Assembly (NCBI GenBank): GCA_041689995.1
Contig: JBDNFD010000047.1
Span: 1-36,126, forward strand
Reading direction: 5' to 3'
Length of the DNA: 36,126 nucleotides
From: DASSWG01 sp041689995
GTDB lineage: Bacteria > Bacteroidota > Bacteroidia > Flavobacteriales > Flavobacteriaceae
Shown: piece by piece, positions 16,813 to 24,849 of the stretch
Position numbering within the stretch: the stretch's first letter is position 1
Layout: each line of letters begins with the position of its first letter
Notes under the pieces: model-generated
The model's database searches: none
The model's input: only the letters and a program-made list of their open reading frames with translations
Told to the model about the DNA's origin: nothing
Program-made: the position numbers and the translations under genes

Positions 16813-17910
16813 ATGCACGAGGAGGTACTTTATCATTTTATTCATCCAGAATTTAAGCTGAACGGTGAAAGTTTTGAAAGAAACCGGTTACTGAATTTGG
16901 CCAACCGCTACATTAAGGAAGGCGAACCTTACGAAGGCGAAATCGGGGTTTTTTTATTGGATTGGTTGGACAGCGAAGATTTTGTGGAAGTGAAAACTTC
17001 GGGTTCCACAGGTGCTCCCAAAATCCTTAGGGTTAGAAAGCAATTTATGGTTAACAGCGCATTGACAACGGGTCATTTTTTTGATCTTCCTGCCGGAACC
17101 ACTGCTTTATTGTGCCTTCCCGTGAGTTATATTGCCGGAAAAATGATGTTGGTACGAGCTCTTATTTTAGGCTGGGATTTAAATATGCCGCCCCCAAAAT
17201 CAAATCCCTTGGACCATATTTTCAAGCGTTTCGATTTTTGCGCAATGACACCTTTTCAACTGGACAATTCCTTAAATCGCTTGCATTTAATCAAAAAACT
17301 AATTGTTGGCGGGGGAGCTTTGTCATGCCATATTCAGAATTTGGTGCAAGGGATTCGAACTAAAGTTTATGAAACCTACGGAATGACGGAAACGGTTTCG
17401 CATATTGCCGCGCGACGCATTAATGGAAAAAAGGAACGGAAATCGCCCATTCCGTTCAAAACTTTTCCAAATATTACTATTTCGACTGACGAACGCAACT
17501 GTTTGGTAATCAATGCGCCTCGAATTTCAGATGAAATTATAGTTACCAATGATATTGTAGAAATCTTGACCTATAAAAAATTCATCTGGAAAGGAAGAAT
17601 AGATAATGTAATAAATTCTGGCGGCATTAAAATTCATCCGGAGGAAGTGGAGAAAAAATTGGAGAAAATCATTCTGCATCGATTTTTTATTACCTCGCTT
17701 CCCGACGATTCCCTTGGGGAAAAATTGGTGCTTTTTGTCGAAGTCGAATTTTCGGAAGAAACCTTGCAGCTTTTAACACGCCAAATCGGTTCCTTGAAAT
17801 CTTTGCACAAATATGAAATCCCAAAAAAAATCTATTTTGTCGAGAAATTTGAAGAAACCCATTCGGGAAAAATAAACCGCATCAATATTTTGAAAGGGAA
17901 ATTGGATTAG
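16813..17910 (+). CDS. menE: o-Succinylbenzoate-CoA ligase
   Basis: MenE activates o-succinylbenzoate with ATP and CoA for ring closure by MenB. The 365-residue protein is an ANL-superfamily adenylating enzyme: P-loop KTSGSTGAPK (61-70), YETYGMTETVSH (186-197), the hinge and A8 region KGRIDNVINSGGIKIHPEEVE, and the C-terminal A10 lysine region SGKINR. It is shorter than typical MenE (about 450), because it lacks much of the N-terminal subdomain; compact forms like this are usual in flavobacteria. I chose ATG 16813 (MHEEVLYHF). The frame opens at 16684 inside the CPBP gene, but the extra 43 residues are out of frame with a real gene and show no domain. Fic follows 68 bases downstream. Confidence 0.93.
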   Translation: MHEEVLYHFIHPEFKLNGESFERNRLLNLANRYIKEGEPYEGEIGVFLLDWLDSEDFVEVKTSGSTGAPKILRVRKQFMVNSALTTGHFFDLPAGTTALLCLPVSYIAGKMMLVRALILGWDLNMPPPKSNPLDHIFKRFDFCAMTPFQLDNSLNRLHLIKKLIVGGGALSCHIQNLVQGIRTKVYETYGMTETVSHIAARRINGKKERKSPIPFKTFPNITISTDERNCLVINAPRISDEIIVTNDIVEILTYKKFIWKGRIDNVINSGGIKIHPEEVEKKLEKIILHRFFITSLPDDSLGEKLVLFVEVEFSEETLQLLTRQIGSLKSLHKYEIPKKIYFVEKFEETHSGKINRINILKGKLD

Positions 17911-17978
17911 AATTTTTTTGAAGGTCGTTGGAAATCGGTAAGTTTGAAGATCGGCAGACATTCAACTATAAAACTACA

Positions 17979-18536
17979 ATGAAAAATATAGATAAAATAA
18001 GTTTTGAAAATGCTTATCGTTTATTTGAAACTGGCGATATAGACAAAATAGAAATTGGTACAACCAAAGGATTACAAGAGATACATGAATATTTGTTCCA
18101 GGAGCTTTACGATTTTGCAGGAAAAATTCGAGCCCAAAACATCTCAAAAGGTGGTTTCAGGTTTGCAACAGCTTTATATTTGAACGAAATTTTGGCAAAA
18201 GTCGAACAAATGCCGGAAAGCACCTTTGATGAAATTATTGCCAAATATGTGGAAATAAATATAGCTCATCCTTTCATGGAAGGTAACGGCAGGACAATGC
18301 GAATTTGGTTGGATCGGATACTAAAAACGAGATTGAAAAAAGTGGTCAACTGGCAATTTGTAGACAAAACACTTTATTTACAGGCAATGGAGCGCAGCCC
18401 GATTAATAATTTAGAATTAAAAACCTTGCTTATTGCTAACTTGACAAGCGATATAAACAATCGAGAAATTATTTTTAAGGGTATCGAACAATCTTATTAT
18501 TATGAAGGATATCGAAAGGAAGATGATGATGTGTAA
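17979..18536 (+). CDS. fic: Class III Fic protein (AMP transferase)
   Basis: Fic proteins transfer AMP, or a related group, from a nucleotide to target-protein hydroxyls. The 185-residue protein has the full active motif HPFMEGNGRTMR (97-108) with catalytic H97. Near the C-terminus, SYYYEG (172-177) matches the inhibitory motif SxxxE(G/N) of class III Fic proteins, whose helix is in the same chain; E176 would block the ATP gamma-phosphate. Size resembles Neisseria NmFic (about 190). I chose ATG 17979 (MKNIDKISF); an in-frame TTG at 17928 adds residues with no family similarity. No antitoxin gene is adjacent, as expected for class III. Deamidation-like filament or oligomer regulation is known for NmFic and is only inferred here. 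Confidence 0.92.
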   Translation: MKNIDKISFENAYRLFETGDIDKIEIGTTKGLQEIHEYLFQELYDFAGKIRAQNISKGGFRFATALYLNEILAKVEQMPESTFDEIIAKYVEINIAHPFMEGNGRTMRIWLDRILKTRLKKVVNWQFVDKTLYLQAMERSPINNLELKTLLIANLTSDINNREIIFKGIEQSYYYEGYRKEDDDV

Positions 18537-18679
18537 ACTTGAGATTTTACAAAAAAACAAGTTTGATGATCGGAGCATTATGGAAATATTTCAATGAATG
18601 AAAATAGTTTGCCGTGATAACCTCAGATAATTTTTATACCATTAGAAAAATTTTCTATAGAATATATCTTATCGATCAA

Positions 18680-20326
18680 TCATATTTCCCCAATTCTTTT
18701 CCGCACATAATATCCTAATGTATCGATTACAATTTTTTCGGGTTTAATCGGACCAATTTTCAACTTTCGCCATCGGTTTTTTGGGAAAATCCTGATTTCT
18801 TTTCCGCCTAATAAAATATCCACGGGCATTTTAAATCTTTTTACATCGACTTTCCAACGAAAATAGGTTTTGCCATTTTCTTTTTTGAATTGAAGTTCTG
18901 GAATTTTAGCGAAACGCAAATATTGATCGAAAATCGGTTCTAATTTTCGACCGGTTTTTTTCTCAAAAAAATCCACTACTTCTTCGGTATTCACGATTTG
19001 ATGTCTAAAATTCAGACTGTATTCCCTCAGAATTGTCCACCATTTTTCGTCGTTATTTACAACGCTTCGGAGCGTGTTCAAAAGATTGGCGCCTTTATAA
19101 TACATATCGCCGGAACCTTCTTTGTTCACTCCATAGTCACCGATGATCGGAGCTTTATTTTGAATGTTTTTCCGAATTCCGAACAGATATTCCATTGCTT
19201 CTTCTTTTCCCCATTGGCATTCCACATACACCGATTCCGCATAAGTTGTAAAACTTTCGTGGATCCACATATCGGCGATGTCAGAAGCGGTAATGCTATT
19301 GCCAAACCACTCGTGGCCAGATTCATGGATAATGATAAAATCGAATTTCAGGCCAATTCCAGTATGTGACAAATCGCGTCCCAAATATCCGTTTCCGAAA
19401 TGGTTTCCATAAGCCACAGCGCTTTGGTGCTCCATTCCCAAATACGGCACTTCCACAAGTTTATATCCATCTTTTATAAATGGATAGGGACCGAAATGTT
19501 TGTAAAAGCAATCCATCATTCCAATGACTTGTTCGAACTTATTTCTTGCCTTTTCCAAATGTTCGGGAAGGACATAATAATTCAAATCCAAAGTTTTATA
19601 TTTTGTGGAAAAATGCACATAATTCCCAATATTCATGGAAAGGCTGTAATTATTGATGGGATTCACCACCTTCCAATTCCATTGGGTGAATCCATTTCCC
19701 AAATCTTTTTTTCCCATCAATCGTCCGTTGGAAACATCCATTAATCCATTTGGGACTGCAATATGAAGTTCCGCGCCGAGGTCTGGCTCATCACTTTGAT
19801 GATCTTTGTTCGGGTACCACAAACTTGCGCCAATACCCTGAACCGCAGTTGAAATCCACGGATTGCCCAGGGAATCTTTGCTGAAAACAAATCCGCCGTC
19901 CCACGGTGCATGTTCAGCAACAATCGGATTTCCGGAGTAATAAAACTTTATTTTCTGAATACTTCTTTTTTCGAGTAGGTTTTTAAATGAAATAAAAACA
20001 GCGTTGAATTCTCGAACGTATTTCAATGTTTCTCCATTATAAAGAATGGAATCCACCTCCATATTTTCAAATAGATCAATTTGTATGGTTCGTAGCCGGT
20101 GCTTTACTTCAAAGGTAATTTCGTTATTCCCTGAAATATATCTTTCTTCCGGCATTACTTTTAACGTCAAATCATACTTGAGCACATCAAAATCAGTGCG
20201 TTCAGGTCGTAAACTTCCGCGAAGGGTGTCGGCTCTGGTGTAAGCAGGTTTTTCCTTACCCAAAATTTGTGATTGAACGGAAAATATGGATAAAAGGAAC
20301 AAGGCGAAAGAGAGGAAATAGTTCAT
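18680..20326 (-). CDS. Secreted M1-family metallopeptidase
   Basis: An aminopeptidase N-like protein that would act in the periplasm or at the cell surface. From ATG 20326 it has 548 residues and a signal peptide (MNYFLSFALFLLSIFSVQSQ). The M1 N-terminal beta domain covers about 40-240. The zinc site is HESGH (334-338), with E335 as the base, and E357 19 residues beyond H338, giving HExxH-x18-E. The exopeptidase GxMEN motif appears as GMEHQSAV (298-305), with H for the usual N, so aminopeptidase specificity is uncertain. The long C-terminal helical domain of PepN is missing; this is typical of shorter Bacteroidota members. The frame opens at 20389, but ATG 20326 places the signal peptide at the N-terminus. 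It follows aroQ on the same strand after about 120 bases. Confidence 0.92.
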   Translation of the reverse strand: MNYFLSFALFLLSIFSVQSQILGKEKPAYTRADTLRGSLRPERTDFDVLKYDLTLKVMPEERYISGNNEITFEVKHRLRTIQIDLFENMEVDSILYNGETLKYVREFNAVFISFKNLLEKRSIQKIKFYYSGNPIVAEHAPWDGGFVFSKDSLGNPWISTAVQGIGASLWYPNKDHQSDEPDLGAELHIAVPNGLMDVSNGRLMGKKDLGNGFTQWNWKVVNPINNYSLSMNIGNYVHFSTKYKTLDLNYYVLPEHLEKARNKFEQVIGMMDCFYKHFGPYPFIKDGYKLVEVPYLGMEHQSAVAYGNHFGNGYLGRDLSHTGIGLKFDFIIIHESGHEWFGNSITASDIADMWIHESFTTYAESVYVECQWGKEEAMEYLFGIRKNIQNKAPIIGDYGVNKEGSGDMYYKGANLLNTLRSVVNNDEKWWTILREYSLNFRHQIVNTEEVVDFFEKKTGRKLEPIFDQYLRFAKIPELQFKKENGKTYFRWKVDVKRFKMPVDILLGGKEIRIFPKNRWRKLKIGPIKPEKIVIDTLGYYVRKRIGEI

Positions 20327-20445
20327 GCGTTTTTGTTGAAAATTTTGAAAAATAGAAACAGCAGTATTTTGAAATTGGAATAAATTCAAGTTATTTTCAA
20401 TTGACGAACAAGTTCTGGCTTTTTATTTTTTTAGATTCTTCCAAT

Positions 20446-20862
20446 TTATAACATAAAACTCATTAAAGCCAATTCATAACTTTCGAGGCCAAAACCGGTA
20501 ATAATGCCTTTGGCATGCGGCGCGATAAATGATTTCTGTCGAATGTTTTCACGTGCGTGAACATTGGTGATATGCACTTCGACCACGGGACTTTCAATGG
20601 CTTTCACCGCATCGCCGATTCCCACGGAAGTATGCGTATAAGCGGCGGCATTCAAAATAATACCATCATAGGAATAGCCCACATTTTGCAGTTTATCAAT
20701 AATTTCCCCTTCAATATTCGACTGGGAGTAGTCGATTTCAATGGAAGGGTATTTCTTTTTCAAATTTTCTAAAAACTCCGTAAAGGATAAATTCCCATAG
20801 AGTTTCGGCTCGCGTTTTCCTAGGAGATTGAGATTTGGACCGTTGATGATACAGATTTTCAT
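20446..20862 (-). CDS. aroQ: 3-dehydroquinate dehydratase, type II
   Basis: AroQ dehydrates 3-dehydroquinate to 3-dehydroshikimate in the shikimate pathway. It is a cytoplasmic dodecamer of small subunits. The 138-residue protein opens with IINGPNLNLLGKREPKLYG, with the catalytic tyrosine Y22. The substrate-binding NAAAYTHTS (71-79) and VEVHITNVHARE (94-105), with active-site H97, follow. Length is slightly short of the 145-150 norm but all motifs are present. The promoter element TATATTTG (20867-20874) is only four bases from the ATG, implying a leaderless mRNA. The decayed barrel gene lies just upstream. Confidence 0.96.
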   Translation of the reverse strand: MKICIINGPNLNLLGKREPKLYGNLSFTEFLENLKKKYPSIEIDYSQSNIEGEIIDKLQNVGYSYDGIILNAAAYTHTSVGIGDAVKAIESPVVEVHITNVHARENIRQKSFIAPHAKGIITGFGLESYELALMSFML

Positions 20863-20866
20863 ATTT

Positions 20867-20874
20867 CAAATATA
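20867..20874 (-). promoter_or_regulatory. -7 element of aroQ; probably leaderless start
   Basis: Minus-strand TATATTTG fits TAnnTTTG. Four bases separate it from the aroQ ATG (20862), so transcription should begin at about the start codon. This is the same arrangement as for lpxD. Confidence 0.6.
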
Positions 20875-20901
20875 TATGAAATAAAGAACAGAGAAGTTTA
20901 T

Positions 20902-21196
20902 TTAGAAAAAATATCCGGGCGACAGTTCGAAAACCTTGCTTCTCATTTTTGAATTTTCTAAACCAATAAGTGAATAGAGTGGTTCAGGCTATAATGAAAA
21001 CTTTTCAGTTAACGAAAGTTCAATAAAGTTACCAGAGTGAAATCCTATCTACCCGTCGTATTTCGCAAATGGATCATTTGAACTACCATTGAATTTTAAA
21101 AGATTCATTCCCGCTTTTATACTATAGTACGTTTTGCGAAGTAGCTGTAATACTAATAAAAATGACTAAAACAATTGTAAAGTAAAAACTTTTCAT
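20902..21196 (-). pseudogene. Decayed outer-membrane beta-barrel gene
   Basis: From ATG 21196 the minus strand encodes a signal peptide MKSFYFTIVLVIFISITATS followed by QNVL and a stop (TAG). In another frame the protein goes on: IKAGMNLLKFNGSSN, DPFAKYDG, stop, IGFHSGNFIELSL, TEKFSL, stop (TAG, from CAG), PEPLYSLIG, and ends at TAA 20902-20904 after SPGYFF. The intact paralogue at 21953-22495 has FVAGVFVGVKFSDKFAIQPELLYSQ in the same place, so KFSL-stop-PEPLYS corresponds to KFAIQPELLYS. The gene thus has one frameshift and two inner stops and lacks the C-terminal half of the barrel. It explains the apparent 430-base gap between aroQ and the next gene. Confidence 0.85.
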
Positions 21197-21250
21197 AATT
21201 GATTATTTTTCAGGACATAGTTTAATGTTAATGAAAAAATCCTAAATAAA

Positions 21251-21275
21251 AAAAGCAGGGTAAAACCCTGCTTTT
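21251..21275 (-). terminator. Intrinsic terminator of the barrel gene at 21297
   Basis: Perfect 10-bp stem AAAAGCAGGG (21251-21260) and CCCTGCTTTT (21266-21275) with loop TAAAA. On the minus strand it is followed by a T-rich stretch (TTTATTTAGG), so it terminates the barrel gene that ends at 21297. Confidence 0.9.
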
Positions 21276-21296
21276 CATAAAATATTTATGTTATTC

Positions 21297-21830
21297 TTAG
21301 AATGAAAATTCAACTCCTAAATTCAATGAACTAAAAGTTGAGGTAGCTGATGTAGTGACGCCATCAGAAACTGTGGAGGTTTGCTTGGTAGATACTCCAG
21401 AGTAAGATAAAACAGCACTTAAAGCTCCCCCGAAGCTGTAACCAGCTTTAGGTCTGTAGAAAAGCCCCCCGTCGTTACCATCAGGAGCCAAACCAATACC
21501 ATAACCTAAATCAACACCAAAGAACAAATCCTCAATTACATATCTGGCTGATGCAGCGATAGGAAGATACATTGCAGCATCTGGCGTATATTTTTCACCA
21601 AACCCATCCACCTCTTTTCCCATGTAATAAAGAACACTGACTTGAGGACCTACTAAAAAAGAGTCGCTAATTTCAAAGAAATAAGTGAAATTTGCTCCAA
21701 CACCAAGAGAGTAAGAGTCATTAAAATCGCCCATAGGTAGCATAACATCTACTCCAGCTTTCATCTGCTGAGATTGGACTGTTGAAAACGTGAATACTGC
21801 AAAAGCAGCACAAAGTAATAATTTTTTCAT
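21297..21830 (-). CDS. Outer-membrane beta-barrel protein
   Basis: A 177-residue exported protein. From ATG 21830 it starts with the signal peptide MKKLLLCAAFAVFTFSTVQS, then QQMKAGVDVMLPMGDFND, alternating hydrophobic-polar strands with aromatic girdles, and a terminal Phe (SLNLGVEFSF), the outer-membrane assembly signal. The pattern fits the small OmpW/OMP_b-brl class of eight-stranded barrels. The frame opens earlier at 21926, but the extra 32 residues (MLRTLLINK...) precede the signal peptide and are unlikely to be translated. It is one of three tandem same-strand barrel genes, of which the first has decayed. Ligand or role unknown. Confidence 0.85.
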   Translation of the reverse strand: MKKLLLCAAFAVFTFSTVQSQQMKAGVDVMLPMGDFNDSYSLGVGANFTYFFEISDSFLVGPQVSVLYYMGKEVDGFGEKYTPDAAMYLPIAASARYVIEDLFFGVDLGYGIGLAPDGNDGGLFYRPKAGYSFGGALSAVLSYSGVSTKQTSTVSDGVTTSATSTFSSLNLGVEFSF

Positions 21831-21952
21831 GATTAAATGATTTAAAGTTATGGTACAATAATACAATAAAAAATTGATACGGCAACATAGTGCAATTGCC
21901 TTATTTATTAACAATGTTCTTAACATAAATTAAGTCACTGTTTTTTTGCGAA

Positions 21953-22495
21953 CTATAAAAAGGAATATCCCAGTGCCAAAGAAATCACTGAATTTTTGCC
22001 ACCGCCGTCCACTACATCCGTCAAGCCAAAATTATAACGGGCATCGAAACGAATCCCTAAAGGAAAATCATAACCCAGCCCAATTACGCCCGAGGTGTCA
22101 AAATTATTGGTGTCCACGTCATCTCCAATTTCTGCAAATACTTCACTGATATTATCATCGACCACAAACCCGAACTGGGGCCCGACTTGAATGTTCAATC
22201 CTTGAATTAAGTAATATTTGAAGATAATGGGAACGTTCACATAACTTAAATCAAAATCCCTAGCATCAAATTTTGCATCTTGTTGTGAATATAGCAATTC
22301 GGGCTGTATGGCGAATTTATCGCTGAATTTGACCCCTACAAAGACCCCGGCGACAAAACCGGTTTTACTTTCAAAATTAGAAGCGTCCGTGATATTGGAG
22401 AAGTTCGCGCCTGCTTTTAGCCCTAAATCGATGCTTTGGGCTTGTGTTGAAAATCCTAAAATAAGTGTGAAAATAAATAATACAAAGCGTTTCAT
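21953..22495 (-). CDS. PorT/OMP_b-brl_2-type outer-membrane beta-barrel protein
   Basis: A 180-residue exported protein with signal peptide MKRFVLFIFTLILGFSTQAQ and a barrel that begins SIDLGLKAGANFSNITDA, a sequence shape common in Bacteroidota barrel proteins (LGLKAGxNxS). KFAIQPELLYSQQDAKF (strand and turn) and GYDFPLGIRFDARYNFGLTDVVDG are typical of the family. It ends ...LGYSFL. Its promoter element TATATTTG is at 22525-22532. The decayed gene at 20902-21196 is a paralogue. The gap to the barrel gene at 21830 is about 120 bases. Function unknown. Confidence 0.88.
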   Translation of the reverse strand: MKRFVLFIFTLILGFSTQAQSIDLGLKAGANFSNITDASNFESKTGFVAGVFVGVKFSDKFAIQPELLYSQQDAKFDARDFDLSYVNVPIIFKYYLIQGLNIQVGPQFGFVVDDNISEVFAEIGDDVDTNNFDTSGVIGLGYDFPLGIRFDARYNFGLTDVVDGGGKNSVISLALGYSFL

Positions 22496-22524
22496 GAAAT
22501 TTGTTTTTTTTTAATTAGGTTCTT

Positions 22525-22532
22525 CAAATATA
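22525..22532 (-). promoter_or_regulatory. Putative -7 element of the barrel gene at 21953
   Basis: Minus-strand TATATTTG, about 30 bases before ATG 22495. The leader is A-rich. No clear TTG at -33. Confidence 0.55.
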
Positions 22533-22625
22533 GCCCCTAAACCGTCTAACTTCTATTTAAATTTGATAAAACTGTCATAAAAGATAGACCATCCAAAGTT
22601 GTATCGCCAAAATTTTTCATGAAAA

Positions 22626-22646
22626 AACCCCGATAAAATCGAGGTT
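22626..22646 (-). terminator. Intrinsic terminator of the small conserved gene
   Basis: Stem AACCCCGAT (22626-22634) and ATCGAGGTT (22638-22646) with one mismatch and loop AAA. On the minus strand it is followed by TTTTTT (from the plus AAAAAA before it), about 30 bases after the stop of the gene at 22676-22942. Confidence 0.8.
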
Positions 22647-22675
22647 ATGCTATGCGAACGAATAAAAATGATTTC

Positions 22676-22942
22676 TTATAAGGTGTTCAACTTTTCGATC
22701 AAGGTTTTCGCTTTTGTTTCGATTTCTTTGTTCACCTCTTTTAATTGTTGCCCTTTGTTTTCAACTTTTCGGTCGTTGATTTTGGCGTTCAATTCGTCAA
22801 AAGCAGCGATTGCACCGTCAACAATTTCTTCAGATTTCTTTTTGTCCGCTTGCGGGTGGGCCATTTGATAAATAAAGGCGGCTTCAATAATATCGCCCAT
22901 TACGTAGTTCAAATCCCTTTTTAAATGTCTTTTACTGGCCAT
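22676..22942 (-). CDS. Small conserved Bacteroidota protein of unknown function
   Basis: An 88-residue, mostly helical and charged protein: SKRHLKRDLNYVMGDIIEAA (3-22), YQMAHPQADKKKSEEIVDGA, then a long amphipathic helix rich in K and E (KGQQLKEVNKEIETKAKTLI). No membrane segment, signal peptide or catalytic motif is seen. I do not recognise a named family, although proteins of this shape are widespread in flavobacteria. It has its own terminator. A coiled-coil or nucleic-acid role is only a guess and I do not propose it. Confidence 0.75.
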   Translation of the reverse strand: MASKRHLKRDLNYVMGDIIEAAFIYQMAHPQADKKKSEEIVDGAIAAFDELNAKINDRKVENKGQQLKEVNKEIETKAKTLIEKLNTL

Positions 22943-23020
22943 GGTTTCAAATTTGTTCCAAAATAATTAAGCGGCAAATGTACCGTATAAATATGAAAAC
23001 GAACTATTTTTTGTTCAAAA

Positions 23021-23130
23021 GAATAAGCGAATAAGTGAATAAGTGAATAGGTGAATAAGTGAATAGGTGAATGCGTGAATAGATGAATAACTCAATAACC
23101 CAATAACCCAATAACCCAATAATCCAATAA
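23021..23130. repeat. Degenerate octamer array before ruvB
   Basis: About fourteen imperfect 8-bp units: GAATAAGC, GAATAAGT (twice), GAATAGGT, GAATAAGT, GAATAGGT, GAATGCGT, GAATAGAT, GAATAACT, then CAATAACC (three times), CAATAATC, CAATAAAA. It drifts gradually from GAATAAGT to CAATAACC along its length, as expected from local duplication and mutation. It lies between the small gene at 22942 and the ruvB promoter. Confidence 0.9.
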
Positions 23131-23149
23131 AACTCCCAACTCATTTTCC

Positions 23150-23157
23150 TACCTTTG
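23150..23157 (+). promoter_or_regulatory. Putative -7 element of ruvB
   Basis: TACCTTTG matches TAnnTTTG. The transcription start would be near 23163, leaving a 14-base leader to ATG 23177. No TTG at -33 spacing is seen; the octamer array ends about 20 bases upstream. Confidence 0.6.
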
Positions 23158-23176
23158 CGGGTAAAATTGATGGACA

Positions 23177-24199
23177 ATGAACGAAAATTTAGATCCGACC
23201 GGCGAACATTTTACCCCTGAGGAATTGGCAATCGAACGCGCATTGCGGCCACTTAGTTTCGATGATTTTGCGGGTCAGGATCAGATTCTGGAAAACTTGC
23301 AAATCTTTGTAAAAGCAGCCAATCTTCGTGGCGAAGCCTTGGATCATACTCTATTTCACGGTCCACCGGGATTGGGGAAAACCACCTTGGCCCATATTTT
23401 GGCGAATGAATTGGAGGTGGGAATAAAAGTTACTTCCGGACCAGTTTTGGACAAGCCTGGCGATTTGGCCGGATTATTGACCAACTTGGATGATCGCGAT
23501 GTGTTGTTCATTGATGAAATCCACCGATTGAGTCCTGTGATCGAAGAATATTTGTATTCGGCCATGGAAGATTATAAAATTGATATTATGATTGAATCGG
23601 GCCCAAATGCACGAAGCGTTCAAATTGAACTGAACCCGTTCACACTCGTTGGCGCGACCACTCGTTCCGGATTGCTGACGGCTCCAATGCGCGCCCGGTT
23701 CGGGATTTCTTGCAGATTGAATTATTACACAACCGAACTGCTTTCAGATATTGTGCAACGCAGCGCCACGATACTGAAAGTACCTATGACTTTGGATGCC
23801 GCTATCGAAATTGCCGGTCGCAGCCGAGGAACCCCAAGAATCGGAAATGCACTGTTGCGTCGAATTCGTGATTTTGCACAAATAAAAGGAAATGGAAAAA
23901 TTGATCTGGAAATAACCAAATTTGGATTGAACGCACTGAACGTGGACAGTTATGGACTAGATGAAATGGACAATAAAATTTTAACCACTATTATTGATAA
24001 ATTCAAAGGCGGCCCAGTGGGGATTACCACGCTTTCAACTGCTGTAAGCGAAAATGCCGAAACCATCGAAGAAGTATATGAACCTTTTCTCATTCAACAA
24101 GGATTTATAATGCGCACCCCACGCGGCAGGGAAGTTACCGAATTGGCTTATAAACATTTAGGGAGAATTAAAGGTTCCACGCAAGGAGGGTTGTTTTGA
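23177..24199 (+). CDS. ruvB: Holliday junction branch migration helicase RuvB
   Basis: RuvB is the hexameric AAA+ motor that, with RuvA, moves Holliday junctions in recombinational repair. The 340-residue protein has RPLSFDDFAGQD (24-35), Walker A GPPGLGKTT (62-70), Walker B LFIDEIHRL (110-118), sensor 1 VGATTR and the C-terminal winged-helix domain (EPFLIQQGFIMRTPRGR). Length and motifs are standard. The ruvA and ruvC genes are not adjacent. A RAYT element follows ten bases after the stop. Confidence 0.97.
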   Translation: MNENLDPTGEHFTPEELAIERALRPLSFDDFAGQDQILENLQIFVKAANLRGEALDHTLFHGPPGLGKTTLAHILANELEVGIKVTSGPVLDKPGDLAGLLTNLDDRDVLFIDEIHRLSPVIEEYLYSAMEDYKIDIMIESGPNARSVQIELNPFTLVGATTRSGLLTAPMRARFGISCRLNYYTTELLSDIVQRSATILKVPMTLDAAIEIAGRSRGTPRIGNALLRRIRDFAQIKGNGKIDLEITKFGLNALNVDSYGLDEMDNKILTTIIDKFKGGPVGITTLSTAVSENAETIEEVYEPFLIQQGFIMRTPRGREVTELAYKHLGRIKGSTQGGLF

Positions 24200-24209
24200 A
24201 CAAAACCAG

Positions 24210-24242
24210 AAACCTAACAGGTTTCCAAAACCTGTTAGGTTT
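24210..24242. repeat. REP-like palindrome, left of RAYT
   Basis: AAACCTAACAGGTTT (24210-24224), loop CCA, AAACCTGTTAGGTTT (24228-24242). Perfect 15-bp arms. It begins ten bases after the ruvB stop and could also act as a weak transcript-end hairpin. Confidence 0.95.
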
Positions 24243-24258
24243 GTTATAATTTGATATT

Positions 24259-24846
24259 ATGAAACAAGATATTCTTGAACCGGGAGGTATTTACCACATT
24301 TACAACCGGGGAAACAATAAGGAAGATATTTTTAAAGAAGCCAAGAATTATGATTATTTTATGGCTCTTATGTCGAAACGTCTTTTTCCCTCAGTCGATT
24401 TGTATGCGTTCTGTTTATTGAAAAACCATTTTCACTGGCTTTTGAGAATAAAAGATAAAAAAGATTTACCGATAAAATACGCTGAAAAGCCTCATTTGCC
24501 TTTTTCCAATTTTTTCAACGCTTATACAAAGAGCATCAATAAAATGTACGGTAGAACAGGAAGTCTTTTTCAAGAACATTTAAAACGGAAAAGAGTAGAA
24601 AATGAAAATTATCTGATTCAGTTAATAGCTTATATTCATTTGAACCCCGTTAAACATAACTTTACAGAGAACTATAAAACTTATAAATATTCTTCTTTTC
24701 GAATTTATACTTCTCCGAAGAAAACTTTGTTGGACAGGGATTTTATTTTTTCTGTGGTCGATAAAGAAGTTTTTGAATATTGGCATGATGAAAAAAGACT
24801 CAAAAATGAAATATTGTTGTTGGATTTTTTTAATGGAATGGAATAG
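24259..24846 (+). CDS. REP-associated tyrosine transposase (RAYT)
   Basis: A 195-residue Y1_Tnp-domain protein (IS200/IS605-like single-stranded DNA transposase). The opening GGIYHIYNRGNN (9-20) and the HUH metal site H57-F-H59 in LLKNHFHWLL are typical of RAYTs. The nucleophile is likely Y125 in IAYIHLNPVKHNF. It has no separate accessory gene and no IS200-type ends; the flanks are REP-like palindromes. RAYTs are usually single-copy and non-self-transposing, and recognise the conserved palindromes. An A-rich leader precedes the ATG. Function here (moving or copying palindromes, or a cellular role) is unknown. Confidence 0.92.
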   Translation: MKQDILEPGGIYHIYNRGNNKEDIFKEAKNYDYFMALMSKRLFPSVDLYAFCLLKNHFHWLLRIKDKKDLPIKYAEKPHLPFSNFFNAYTKSINKMYGRTGSLFQEHLKRKRVENENYLIQLIAYIHLNPVKHNFTENYKTYKYSSFRIYTSPKKTLLDRDFIFSVVDKEVFEYWHDEKRLKNEILLLDFFNGME

Positions 24847-24849
24847 GTG

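Noticed and set aside
18537..18679. A possible small gene or antitoxin after fic
   Set aside because: No open frame with a credible start is seen, and class III Fic proteins carry their own inhibitory helix.
24259..24846. A classical IS200/IS605 insertion sequence
   Set aside because: The gene has RAYT features and is flanked by mirror-image palindromes, not by typical IS200 ends or an accessory gene.
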